The notes beneath the pieces were generated by a model. The model saw only the letters and a list, made by a program, of their open reading frames with translations, was not told the origin of the DNA and did not search any database. A program made the position numbers and the translations under genes. From Alicyclobacillus suci (GTDB lineage: Bacteria > Bacillota > Bacilli > Alicyclobacillales > Alicyclobacillaceae): a stretch of DNA of 64,000 bases. The first letter of the stretch is position 1; each line of letters starts with the position of its first letter. The stretch covers positions 62,001 to 126,000 of the forward strand of contig NZ_JAFMTW010000005.1 in the NCBI RefSeq assembly GCF_017329615.1. The letters are read 5' to 3'. Shown here piece after piece: positions 34,913 to 42,657 of this stretch.

Positions 34913-35527
34913 ATGTGTATGCAGATTGTCGTGGCAGACAAGAGATACGGGAAAATTTCACCGGAGCAGATTGCAACGCAACTGTTGCGCATTGTCTTCA
35001 CAGACTACCGACCCACGTCGCATGCGTACACAGACGCCGATTTGCGCAACTTGCAACATCGCTATACGGCGGAGATTGACAGGGTTGTTTTGCGGGAGGT
35101 ACGGACAGAAATTGCGCGGGTATTGGACCAACAGATTGCTACTTGCCCGAGTGCTGGTGTCTATCTTCGGAAGATTGCCGAAGAACGCTTACAACAACAA
35201 ATGCGGATTGATAAATTGCTGTGGCAGTATGTAGAGGGTCGTCTGACAGCATTGCAGCTGAACCAAATGCATGGGCTGATTCACGGTCGATTAGCGTTTC
35301 TTGATGAACTGGAGGCTAAATTGCTGACGTACGTCCCGGTTGGCACAAATCAGAAGTCGCATTGGGTAGAGGCACACCAACGGATTCTCGACGCGCTACG
35401 CATGGGGGGAGACGTACACATGATTCGTGCGCTGGTTCACACCGTGTTGGAAGGTGTGAAGATTATCAGCGAGTCGTCGACCCGAATTGCATTACGTTTT
35501 TACTATCGGTGTCAACGCCCAAACTAA
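34913..35527 (+). CDS. Protein resembling the coiled-coil/C-terminal part of serine recombinases
   Basis: A 204-aa protein without a catalytic resolvase domain. Its middle (LQQQMRIDKLLWQYVEGRL... to LDELEAKLL) parallels the recombinase coiled-coil pattern K-x-x-K-L-(F/W)-x-x-Y-x-x-G-x-(I/L). Its end (IRALVHTVLEGVKIISES... ALRFYYRCQRP) parallels the recombinase tail ALFVDRVQVCKGVG... VHYRFQCP. The N-terminal ~80 residues are helical and unmatched. ATG 34913 follows GGGGGGA; upstream in-frame starts look unlikely. It could be a relic of a lost element or a stand-alone accessory factor. Confidence 0.5.
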   Translation: MCMQIVVADKRYGKISPEQIATQLLRIVFTDYRPTSHAYTDADLRNLQHRYTAEIDRVVLREVRTEIARVLDQQIATCPSAGVYLRKIAEERLQQQMRIDKLLWQYVEGRLTALQLNQMHGLIHGRLAFLDELEAKLLTYVPVGTNQKSHWVEAHQRILDALRMGGDVHMIRALVHTVLEGVKIISESSTRIALRFYYRCQRPN

Positions 35528-35566
35528 CTGCCAGTACGATGTGGCTTGGTCGACAACCTATCTCTG

Positions 35567-36014
35567 TTACTCATTCTCTTCCACTCGAGCACCGAAAGAC
35601 TTGGCCATCATCACCGCTTGTGTAAAATCTATTTTTACGTTGGCCAGGTCAAAGTCACGAAAGTTTACACCGTTCATATTCGCTCCCCGCAAATCTGCTT
35701 CGCGCAGATTCGCTTTCATAAAAGTGGTCATTGTGAGGTTGGCATGGGGGAGGTCGGATTTCTCTAGTCGTGCACCCGACAGATCAGCGAAACTGAAATT
35801 GACGTGTTGTAGGTTTAAGTTTTGTAGGTGTTGTCCGCGCAGATTGGTATAGGACCAATCCCCTTGTATTATGATGATGGCGCTTAAATTCGCTTGTTTA
35901 AACGTCGATCCGGTCATTTTGCACGCTTCAAATCGGGACGCAAACAAATTGCTTGCATAAAAATCACAGTTTAGAAATGCACTTCAGGTCTTGTTCTTCG
36001 AATGATTGGTTCAT
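35567..36014 (-). pseudogene. Pentapeptide-repeat protein gene with an apparent single-base frameshift
   Basis: From TTG 35947 to 35567 the frame encodes a 126-aa right-handed beta-helix of A(D/N)LXX repeats (ANLSA, TNLRG, ADLSG, ANLTM, ADLRG, ANMNG and others). In the next frame a better start exists: ATG 36014 after AGAAGGA gives MNQSFEEQDLK, then stops at 35964. Removing one T near 35980 joins the two as MNQSFEEQDLKAFLNCDFY, a natural pentapeptide N-terminus. Either the gene is frameshifted or there is a sequence error. Function unknown; some members protect gyrase. Confidence 0.7.
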
Positions 36015-36200
36015 GAACAATTCCTTCTGAAAATGCTGGATGTTTTCCCCTTCCTCTTGGACATGCACATTTTGGGGTGAATGATACACGAAACGCGGCT
36101 ATTCGAAAAGCCGCTCATGATTGGAGATGTGAGATACTGCTCGCACGGAAGAGACAGGGCTGCAAAAATAGAATTCCGCTTGCACGGTCATTTCTTAAAA

Positions 36201-36217
36201 ATATATTTTATATATAC
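36201..36217 (+). promoter_or_regulatory. NsrR-type operator candidate
   Basis: ATATATTTTATATATAC matches the AT-rich 17-mer commonly given for Bacillus NsrR/NsrR-like sites (ATRTATYTTAAATATAT) at 15 positions and lies ~50 bp before the regulator. AT-richness makes chance matches easy. Confidence 0.4.
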
Positions 36218-36268
36218 CTTTTGTGTCTGGTTTTGTCTTGAGAGGAAGCACGGAGAGGAGATGAGGGA

Positions 36269-36727
36269 TTGAATTTGACGATGTTTACGGATTATTCGCT
36301 GCGCGTACTGATTTATGCCGCCATGAAATCAGAGGGGGAACTGTCCAATATCCAAGAAATTGCACAGGTTTATCGAATCTCATCCAATCATTTGATGAAA
36401 AGTGTGCATAAGTTAGGAAAGCTTGGACTCATTCATACGATTCGTGGGCGCCATGGAGGTTTTCGCTTAGCAAAGCGTCCAGAGGACATCAATATTGGCC
36501 AGGTGGTTCGAGAAATGGAAGAAAATTGGAATCTTGTGGAATGCTTTGACGCAGAAAATGGAGCCTGTATTCTCAGTCCCGCGTGTCGTTTGCAGAATGT
36601 TCTTGGCGAAGCGTTAAATGCCTATTTTGCCGTTTTAGAGCGCTATACCCTGGCCGATATCGTGGTGAACCGTCGAGCGATGGGCCCACTATTGGGCTTG
36701 AATCATTCAGTTATCGGGGGAGAATGA
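36269..36727 (+). CDS. nsrR: Rrf2-family regulator, NsrR-like (Fe-S)
   Basis: A 152-aa winged-helix protein. The N-terminus MNLTMFTDYSLRVLIYAA and recognition region ISSNHLMKSVHKLGKLGLI...GRHGGF are those of NsrR. Three cysteines, in ECFD, GACIL and SPAC, match the C-x(n)-C-x5-C set holding the cluster that senses nitric oxide. The start is TTG 36269 after GGAGAGGAGATGAGG. No nitric-oxide detoxification gene is adjacent; targets are likely elsewhere. Confidence 0.85.
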   Translation: MNLTMFTDYSLRVLIYAAMKSEGELSNIQEIAQVYRISSNHLMKSVHKLGKLGLIHTIRGRHGGFRLAKRPEDINIGQVVREMEENWNLVECFDAENGACILSPACRLQNVLGEALNAYFAVLERYTLADIVVNRRAMGPLLGLNHSVIGGE

Positions 36728-36931
36728 GAAAGTGCAGGGGTGGTCAGGCAGCTGGCCCTTGTGAAATTGTGTTCCAAATTCAAGGCGATTGAAGGATTTT
36801 GTCGAATTTCATCGAAAACAGACGAGGCAGTTGATGCGTGCGCCCGGTGAAGCGACTTATCATCGCAACCATTCATCAACATTCTTGAACGCCTTTTTTT
36901 GGTATGACATATCTACGCCTGGAGGCTAGAC

Positions 36932-37267
36932 ATGGACACAAATCTCACACAAGTCGCGCTCCGACCTGGACTCGTCCTTGATTTTCGTCGTGGGGAGTTA
37001 GTTCAAGACGGTATGTCTGTCAGTTTGTCGAAGATTCAGTTTCGGATTCTTCACCTACTCGCGCTTCATTTGGGCCACCCTGTGCGCACCGACGACATTA
37101 TTGAATATGCATGGGGAAAGGAACGTAACATCTCCAGAAGTGAACTATATGTCTATATCAGTCGCTTGCGTGCACGGGTGGGAGACAACCCGTATTCCCC
37201 GAAACTGATTATTAGTATCCGTGGTTTAGGATACTTATTGAGAAGTGAGATGGGGAAATCGTCTTAA
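36932..37267 (+). CDS. Orphan winged-helix (OmpR C-domain) DNA-binding protein
   Basis: A 111-aa protein consisting only of a Trans_reg_C domain: LSKIQFRILHLLALHLGHPV, ISRSELYVYISRLRARVGD and ISIRGLGYLL. There is no receiver domain and no partner kinase nearby. ATG is preceded by CTGGAGG. It may be a truncated or stand-alone regulator; targets unknown. The 204 bp upstream contain no other recognisable feature. Confidence 0.8.
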   Translation: MDTNLTQVALRPGLVLDFRRGELVQDGMSVSLSKIQFRILHLLALHLGHPVRTDDIIEYAWGKERNISRSELYVYISRLRARVGDNPYSPKLIISIRGLGYLLRSEMGKSS

Positions 37268-37382
37268 TGCCCACGCGGGAATCTGCGCTTTCTCTCCATT
37301 TATCCGCTGAGCCTACGCAGTGAATCGCCATGAACTCCAATGATACGCTCGGTCACCTTGGGAAATATCGAGAGAGGATGAG

Positions 37383-37416
37383 GACATCACCACCTGTGCA
37401 TGTTGGCGGTGATGTC
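37383..37416 (+). terminator. Hairpin between convergent genes
   Basis: GACATCACC pairs with GGTGATGTC; no good T tract on either strand, so it is a weak or Rho-like candidate. Confidence 0.4.
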
Positions 37417-37425
37417 GTTCATGGG

Positions 37426-37941
37426 CTACCATGGTTTATTTGTGGTCAGAAACTCGGCTAACTTTTTGCTTTGCTCCCGTCTTTCTTTCCGGTGAATCGC
37501 GCGTGCCGACGCAGTTTCGTGCAGCTTTTTCTCTTCATCCGTCTGCGGAATTACCTGGGGAACCGCGACCGGATTTTTGTCCTTGTCGAGCGCCACGAAT
37601 GTCAGAAATGAAGTTGCAGCAATGCGACGCTCCCCAGTCATCAGATTTTCAGCGATCACTTTGACGAAAACTTCCATAGAAGACCGACCTGTCCAGGTCA
37701 CATAAGACTCGAGGCACACGGAATCGGACATACTGATAGGAGACAAGAAGTCGACTGAGTCCGTTGAAGCAGTGACGACTGGACAACGTGCGTGTCTTGT
37801 TGCCGACAAGGATGCGCAGTCGTCGATATAAGCCATCAAGCGTCCGCCAAAGAGTGTATTGTGGACGTTGGTGTCAGGAGGAAGTACGTGACTGGTTTTT
37901 ACCACACGTGATTCATTGCAATACTTGGCTTCCGGGTTCAC
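37426..37941 (-). CDS. Acyl-CoA thioesterase, hotdog fold (YkhA-like)
   Basis: A 171-aa single hotdog domain. Family residues: NVHNTLFGGRLMAYIDDCASL (the N-x-x-G-x-x-F-G-G loop with catalytic Asp), STDSVDFLSPISMSDSV and the late charged helix. It hydrolyses medium/long acyl-CoAs in the cytosol. The start is GTG 37941 with GAGAGGTG upstream. Convergent with the winged-helix gene and divergent from hom. Confidence 0.88.
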   Translation of the reverse strand: MNPEAKYCNESRVVKTSHVLPPDTNVHNTLFGGRLMAYIDDCASLSATRHARCPVVTASTDSVDFLSPISMSDSVCLESYVTWTGRSSMEVFVKVIAENLMTGERRIAATSFLTFVALDKDKNPVAVPQVIPQTDEEKKLHETASARAIHRKERREQSKKLAEFLTTNKPW

Positions 37942-38114
37942 GTGAGGACACCTCTCTTTACGACGAAGTTCTATCCGAGAAACTGCGCTCGCAGCTCATC
38001 TCGGGTATACTTCACCATTTTAACAGGATTTAATCGCCACTATGAAATCCAGAAAGAATTTCCGATGTAGTTATCCGCATGTTTGATTCATCGTCATAGG
38101 GGTACTTCGCCTGC

Positions 38115-38143
38115 TTGACAGGGATGGGGTGCCGTTGTATAAA
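38115..38143 (+). promoter_or_regulatory. Sigma-A promoter of hom
   Basis: TTGACA (38115-38120), 17 bp, TATAAA (38138-38143). This implies a leader of ~165 nt before hom. The 372-bp region between the thioesterase and hom otherwise holds only the 9-bp repeats below. Confidence 0.75.
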
Positions 38144-38188
38144 TAGACGAAATATTGCTGGTGACTTGTGCAATTTGCTCTTGTTTGA

Positions 38189-38215
38189 ATATGTGAAATA
38201 TGTGAAATATGTGAA
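38189..38215 (+). repeat. Three tandem copies of ATATGTGAA in the hom leader
   Basis: 27 bp, perfect 9-bp unit, downstream of the hom promoter. The role is unknown; it may simply be a short slippage array. Confidence 0.9.
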
Positions 38216-38313
38216 TAAAGATAACATAGGTTCATATTTGCGATGAGTAATTGTGCACCCTTCAGCAGAACAGATTGTTTATAGAAGATCGGTCGGAGAG
38301 AGGAGACACCCTG

Positions 38314-39603
38314 GTGGATTTAGAGATTGGCCTTCTTGGTTGCGGTACGGTTGGGGCCGGAGTCGTGTCATTGGTGCGCCGTCGCGCTGGAAAGGTGGCC
38401 GATATGACGGGTTCTCGTCCGGTGGTCAAAACCATCCTTGTGCGTGATTTGGACAAGAATCGGGGTGTGACCTTCGAGCACGAACGGCTTACGACCAAAC
38501 CTGATGACATTCTGCGGGACGAGGATATTCAGATTGTGATTGAGACAATCGGCGGGATTGAGCCCGCGAAAACATATATTTTAGAGGCGCTTCGAAACGG
38601 CAAACACGTGGTTACGGCAAATAAAGACTTAATCGCGGTACATGGCCCGGAAATCCTTCGCGTGGCCGAGGAAAATCATGTGAGTGTGCTGTTTGAAGCG
38701 GCGGTTGGCGGTGCCATTCCGCTCGTTGGGCCGCTCAAGGAGAACCTCACTGCCAATGAAGTGACGGACCTGAAAGGGATTATCAATGGCACGACGAATT
38801 TCATCTTGTCCGAGATGACGAGTCGACACATTGATTTTGAGGAAGCGTTGGCAATGGCGCAGGAACTCGGGTACGCGGAGTCTGATCCGTCGAGTGACGT
38901 GGATGGCTTGGATGCAGCGCGAAAACTCGTGATTCTATCTTCGATTGCCTTTCAGACCGAAGTACATTTGACAGACATCCGGATTGAGGGAATTCGCCAC
39001 GTCCGCGCGAAAGATGTCCGTTATGCAGATGAATTGGGATATGTCATCAAACTGCTGGCTGTCGGCCGAGATCACGGAGGAGAATTGACTCTCTCTGTTC
39101 GCCCGACAATGATTCCGAAAGTGCACCCGCTTGCGCATGTGTCGGACGCCTACAATGCGTTGTACGTTCGTGGGGATGCTGCAGGAGACCTTATGTTCTT
39201 TGGACGAGGAGCGGGAAGCATGCCGACAGCGAGCGCCGTGGTCGGCGACGTCATCTCGCTCGTGCGCAATTTGAAACTCGGATATGTGGCCAGTTCGCCG
39301 AATGGCACACTGACCGTGAAACCGGTGGTGGACCGGGAAGATGATCAGTACAAGTATTATTTTCGGTTGGTGGTGCACGACCAGCCAGGTGTCTTCGCCA
39401 GCATTGCGCAGTTGTTTGGTCGTGCGCACGTCAGCATGGAGACTGTGCTGCAGAAGCGCGTAGATGGAGGTTGTGCCGAAATCGTGATTATAACGCATGA
39501 ACTTTCAACGACTACAGCCAGGCATCTGGTGGATGAACTCCAACATCTCTCCCATCTCCAAGCAGTTGAGTGTGTCATGCCAGTAGAACCAGTCACCGAA
39601 TAG
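38314..39603 (+). CDS. hom: Homoserine dehydrogenase
   Basis: A 429-aa enzyme converting aspartate semialdehyde to homoserine, the branch toward threonine, methionine and isoleucine. N-terminal Rossmann domain GLLGCGTVGAGVV; catalytic domain with the conserved LKGIINGTTNFIL and AQELGYAESDPSSDVDG; C-terminal ACT domain (~350-429; VHDQPGVFASIAQLF) for feedback control. GTG 38314 is chosen because GAGAGGAG lies eight bases upstream; upstream codons are outside the fold. Single gene with its own promoter and terminator. Confidence 0.95.
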   Translation: MDLEIGLLGCGTVGAGVVSLVRRRAGKVADMTGSRPVVKTILVRDLDKNRGVTFEHERLTTKPDDILRDEDIQIVIETIGGIEPAKTYILEALRNGKHVVTANKDLIAVHGPEILRVAEENHVSVLFEAAVGGAIPLVGPLKENLTANEVTDLKGIINGTTNFILSEMTSRHIDFEEALAMAQELGYAESDPSSDVDGLDAARKLVILSSIAFQTEVHLTDIRIEGIRHVRAKDVRYADELGYVIKLLAVGRDHGGELTLSVRPTMIPKVHPLAHVSDAYNALYVRGDAAGDLMFFGRGAGSMPTASAVVGDVISLVRNLKLGYVASSPNGTLTVKPVVDREDDQYKYYFRLVVHDQPGVFASIAQLFGRAHVSMETVLQKRVDGGCAEIVIITHELSTTTARHLVDELQHLSHLQAVECVMPVEPVTE

Positions 39604-39618
39604 TCGGTGACTGGTTTT
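39587..39618 (+). terminator. Intrinsic terminator of hom
   Basis: AACCAGTCACCGA/TCGGTGACTGGTT (13 bp, loop ATAG) then TTTT. The stem overlaps the stop codon. Confidence 0.93.
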
Positions 39619-39772
39619 TTATTTGTTAAACATTCTACCTCGCGTTAATTTTCCTGACATTAAAGATCTGGTTTTCCCTTGAACCACAAGGGATGTGGGT
39701 TTTTGAAAATTTTTTTGAATATTGCAATCCACTTGTTATAACGCCTTAGTAACCGCTTTCTTACGAATTATA

Positions 39773-39786
39773 GGAAAGCGTTTTCA
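39773..39786 (+). promoter_or_regulatory. cre-like CcpA site upstream of the ilv-leu operon
   Basis: GGAAAGCGTTTTCA matches TGWAARCGYTWWCA at 13 of 14 positions. It is centred about 66 bp before the predicted start of transcription, a position compatible with activation. In B. subtilis CcpA activates ilv-leu. An inverted repeat CGCTTTC/GAAAGCG (39754-39780) overlaps it. Confidence 0.6.
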
Positions 39787-39810
39787 GATAAACATCAGAA
39801 CATACGCACA

Positions 39811-39839
39811 TTGACACGTACATATACCCGTACTACAAT
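39811..39839 (+). promoter_or_regulatory. Sigma-A promoter of the ilv-leu operon
   Basis: TTGACA (39811-39816), exactly 17 bp, TACAAT (39834-39839). The ~150-nt leader that follows has a local hairpin (ATTCGG...CCGAAT, ~39944-39973) but no T-box consensus. A weak CodY-like GAAAATT half-site is at 39705-39711. This and the cre site account for the gene-free 39619-39998 stretch. Confidence 0.8.
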
Positions 39840-39998
39840 GACCTGCAAGTCAAAGAAGACGCGTCATATCAATATTTTTTGGGCGGATAGCCCGGTCTTC
39901 ATGAGCGCCTCAATTATATTTGTGGGAATATTTAAAAACTAGTGGATTCGGTCGCGTTACGTGTAGCGCCGAATGAGGCAATGAGGGGAGTTCATACG

Positions 39999-40895
39999 AT
40001 GTCATCGCAAATTTTTCTAAACGGCGAATTCGTCGAGCGCGACGACGCAAAACTTTCGGTCTTTGACCACGGACTACTATATGGCGATGGGATTTTTGAG
40101 GGGATTCGAGTCTATGACGGCAACGTCTTTAAACTTGCGGAGCATGTACGTCGACTTTATGATTCTGCAAAATCAATTTTGCTAGATATCCCATATACGC
40201 AGGATGAGATGTGTGAGTTGGTATGTGAGACGGTTCGTCGAAATGCGTTGACGAGCGCCTATATTCGTTTGGTGGTGACGCGTGGCCCTGGAGATTTGGG
40301 GATTAGCCCGTACGTTTGCAAAGGTGCGCAAGTGTTTATCATCGCGGAGCAGCTGTCGATGTTCTCACAAAAGCTGTACGAGGAAGGAATTACAGCGGTG
40401 ACGGCAGCGACGAGGAGGAACAGAACCGACGCATTGAATCCGAAAATTAAATCGCTCAACTACCTTAATAACGTTCTAATTAAAATTGAAGCACAAGCCG
40501 CTGGCGCCAATGAGGCGATTGTGCTCAACACAGAGGGGTACGTCGTCGAGGGGTCCGGTGAAAACATCTTCATTGTTCGTGACAATGTGCTATATACGCC
40601 ACCAGCCTATCTCGGTGCGTTAGAGGGCATCACTCGGGCGACGATTATCGAATTGGCACATGAACTTGGCTATGTCGTCAAAGAGGAACCGTTTACGCGA
40701 CACGACGTCTATGTCGCTGATGAGGTGTTTTTAACAGGAACTGCAGCGGAACTGGTTCCCGTCGTCGAAGTTGACAAGCGTGTGGTGGCGGATGGGCATC
40801 CTGGACCTGTTACCAAGGCATTGCATCAAGCGTTTCAACAGTGTACGCGCCATGTTGGTATGAAAGTTTACAGCAAGGAAGAAGCCATCTCATAA
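39999..40895 (+). CDS. ilvE: Branched-chain amino acid aminotransferase
   Basis: A 298-aa class IV PLP aminotransferase, the final step of Val/Leu/Ile synthesis. FDHGLLYGDGIFEGIRVYDG, the PLP lysine in NPKIKSLNYLNNVL, EGSGENIF and FLTGTAAELVPV are diagnostic. ATG 39999 has GAGGGGAG upstream. It is the first gene of the operon, unlike B. subtilis where ilvB leads. Confidence 0.93.
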   Translation: MSSQIFLNGEFVERDDAKLSVFDHGLLYGDGIFEGIRVYDGNVFKLAEHVRRLYDSAKSILLDIPYTQDEMCELVCETVRRNALTSAYIRLVVTRGPGDLGISPYVCKGAQVFIIAEQLSMFSQKLYEEGITAVTAATRRNRTDALNPKIKSLNYLNNVLIKIEAQAAGANEAIVLNTEGYVVEGSGENIFIVRDNVLYTPPAYLGALEGITRATIIELAHELGYVVKEEPFTRHDVYVADEVFLTGTAAELVPVVEVDKRVVADGHPGPVTKALHQAFQQCTRHVGMKVYSKEEAIS

Positions 40896-40960
40896 TGGCT
40901 TCTCGGCGGATGGAATTTTCGCGCAACTCGTGAAGTTTGAAGGTTTAGGAGAGGAAGTTT

Positions 40961-42628
40961 ATGCGCAGCGACATGATCAAAAAAGGGGCAGACAGGGCAC
41001 CTCACCGAAGTCTGCTGTATGCCACGGGGATAAAACCAACAGATCTGCCCAAACCGTTTATCGGCGTTTGTAATTCCTATGTCGACATCATCCCAGGGCA
41101 TGTGCATTTAAAAGCCTTTGCGGAGGTTGTGAAAGAGGCGATTCGCGAGGCGGGTGGTATCCCGTTTGAATTTAATACCATCGGTGTGGACGATGGTATC
41201 GCGATGGGGCATGTAGGAATGCGATATTCGCTCGCCAGTCGTGAACTGATAGCGGACAGCGCAGAGACGATGATCAATGCCCATTGGTTCGACGGTGTGT
41301 TTTTTATTCCGAATTGCGACAAAATTACGCCGGGGATGTTGATGGCTGCGGCACGGACGAATGTCCCATCCGTTTTCGTCTCCGGGGGACCCATGGAAGC
41401 CGGGCGCTCCAAGACCGGGCACAATCTGTCACTGACGACGGTCTTTGAAGGCGTTGGCCGCTACCGCTCTGGTCAAATGACAGAAGCTGAACTGGTCGAA
41501 TTGGAGGAGACCGCCTGTCCAACGTGTGGGTCATGTTCGGGCATGTTCACGGCGAATTCGATGAATTGCATCATGGAAATGCTTGGCGTAGCACTCCCTG
41601 GAAACGGCACGATTTTGGCAACTTCCTCCGAACGACACGACCTCATTCGAGAAGCAGCCCATCACTTAGTTCGCATGATTCGAGAAGATGTGCGCCCGCG
41701 TGACATCATCACGAAGGAAGCTATTGACGACGCATTTGCGCTCGATATGGCGATGGGCGGATCGACCAATACCGTCCTTCACCTCATGGCTATCGCGCAC
41801 GAGGCGGGCATCGCGTACGACCTTCGCGAGGTTAACGAGATTGCCAAGCGGGTCCCGTATCTTTCGAAAATCAGCCCTGCTTCCGAGTACAGCATCCACG
41901 ATGTCCACTTGGCAGGCGGTGTTTCGGCCATTATTAAGGAATTGATAGATCATACGTCCGCAGTGCATCCAGACCGTATCACAGTCAGTGGAAAGACCAT
42001 CGGTGAGGCTGTGGCCGAGGCGTCCATCCTGAACGAGCAGGTCATTCACCGAGCAGAGAACCCATATAGCCGTGAAGGGGGTCTCTCCATTTTCTATGGA
42101 AATTTGGCACCTGATGGCGCCGTGCTGAAAGTGGGCGCGGTTGATCCCGACATTGAGCGATTCGAGGGCACAGCGATTGTGTTTGACTCGCAAGAGGACG
42201 CACAACAGGGGATTGACAGTGGGCGTGTGCAGGCAGGTCATGTGGTCGTTATCCGCTACGAGGGCCCGAAAGGTGGCCCTGGGATGCCGGAGATGCTGGC
42301 ACCGACTTCCTCGATTGTGGGTCGCGGTTTGGGCCGCGATGTCGCACTGATTACCGATGGACGGTTTTCCGGGGCGACGCGGGGGATTTGTGTGGGGCAC
42401 ATTTCGCCGGAAGCTGCTGAAGGTGGGCTGATTGGACTTATTGAGGATGGCGATAAAATCAGCATTGACTTGAAAGCGAGAACCATCCATCTCGACGTCG
42501 GCGAGGATGTTTTGGAAGCCCGTAGACAAGTGTACGCACCACCTGTTAAGGAAGTTCCGCGCGGGTATCTGCGGCGCTATCAGTACTTGGTTACATCCGC
42601 GAATACGGGTGCGGTTATGAAAATTTGA
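40961..42628 (+). CDS. ilvD: Dihydroxy-acid dehydratase
   Basis: A 555-aa Fe-S enzyme dehydrating dihydroxy-isovalerate/methylvalerate. Signatures [12 protein letters not shown] and [20 protein letters not shown] contain the cluster cysteines. C-terminal SDGRFSG-type motif appears as [15 protein letters not shown] follows AGGAGAGG, 65 bp after ilvE. Confidence 0.96.
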   Translation: MRSDMIKKGADRAPHRSLLYATGIKPTDLPKPFIGVCNSYVDIIPGHVHLKAFAEVVKEAIREAGGIPFEFNTIGVDDGIAMGHVGMRYSLASRELIADSAETMINAHWFDGVFFIPNCDKITPGMLMAAARTNVPSVFVSGGPMEAGRSKTGHNLSLTTVFEGVGRYRSGQMTEAELVELEETACPTCGSCSGMFTANSMNCIMEMLGVALPGNGTILATSSERHDLIREAAHHLVRMIREDVRPRDIITKEAIDDAFALDMAMGGSTNTVLHLMAIAHEAGIAYDLREVNEIAKRVPYLSKISPASEYSIHDVHLAGGVSAIIKELIDHTSAVHPDRITVSGKTIGEAVAEASILNEQVIHRAENPYSREGGLSIFYGNLAPDGAVLKVGAVDPDIERFEGTAIVFDSQEDAQQGIDSGRVQAGHVVVIRYEGPKGGPGMPEMLAPTSSIVGRGLGRDVALITDGRFSGATRGICVGHISPEAAEGGLIGLIEDGDKISIDLKARTIHLDVGEDVLEARRQVYAPPVKEVPRGYLRRYQYLVTSANTGAVMKI

Positions 42629-42657
42629 GTGAACACTCTGGAGAGGAGGAAAGAGAC

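Noticed and set aside
38189-38215. CRISPR-like repeats
   Set aside because: Units are 9 bp and directly adjacent with no spacers; no CRISPR array or cas gene is in the window.
39697-39711. CodY box upstream of ilvE
   Set aside because: Only about 11 of 15 positions match the consensus in an AT-rich stretch; too weak to call as a feature.
39846-39998. T-box leader before ilvE
   Set aside because: No AGGGTGGNACCGCG-like T-box sequence or antiterminator/terminator pair is visible.
42625-42657. TTG start overlapping the ilvD stop for ilvB
   Set aside because: GGAGAGGAGG lies within this segment and points to ATG 42658.
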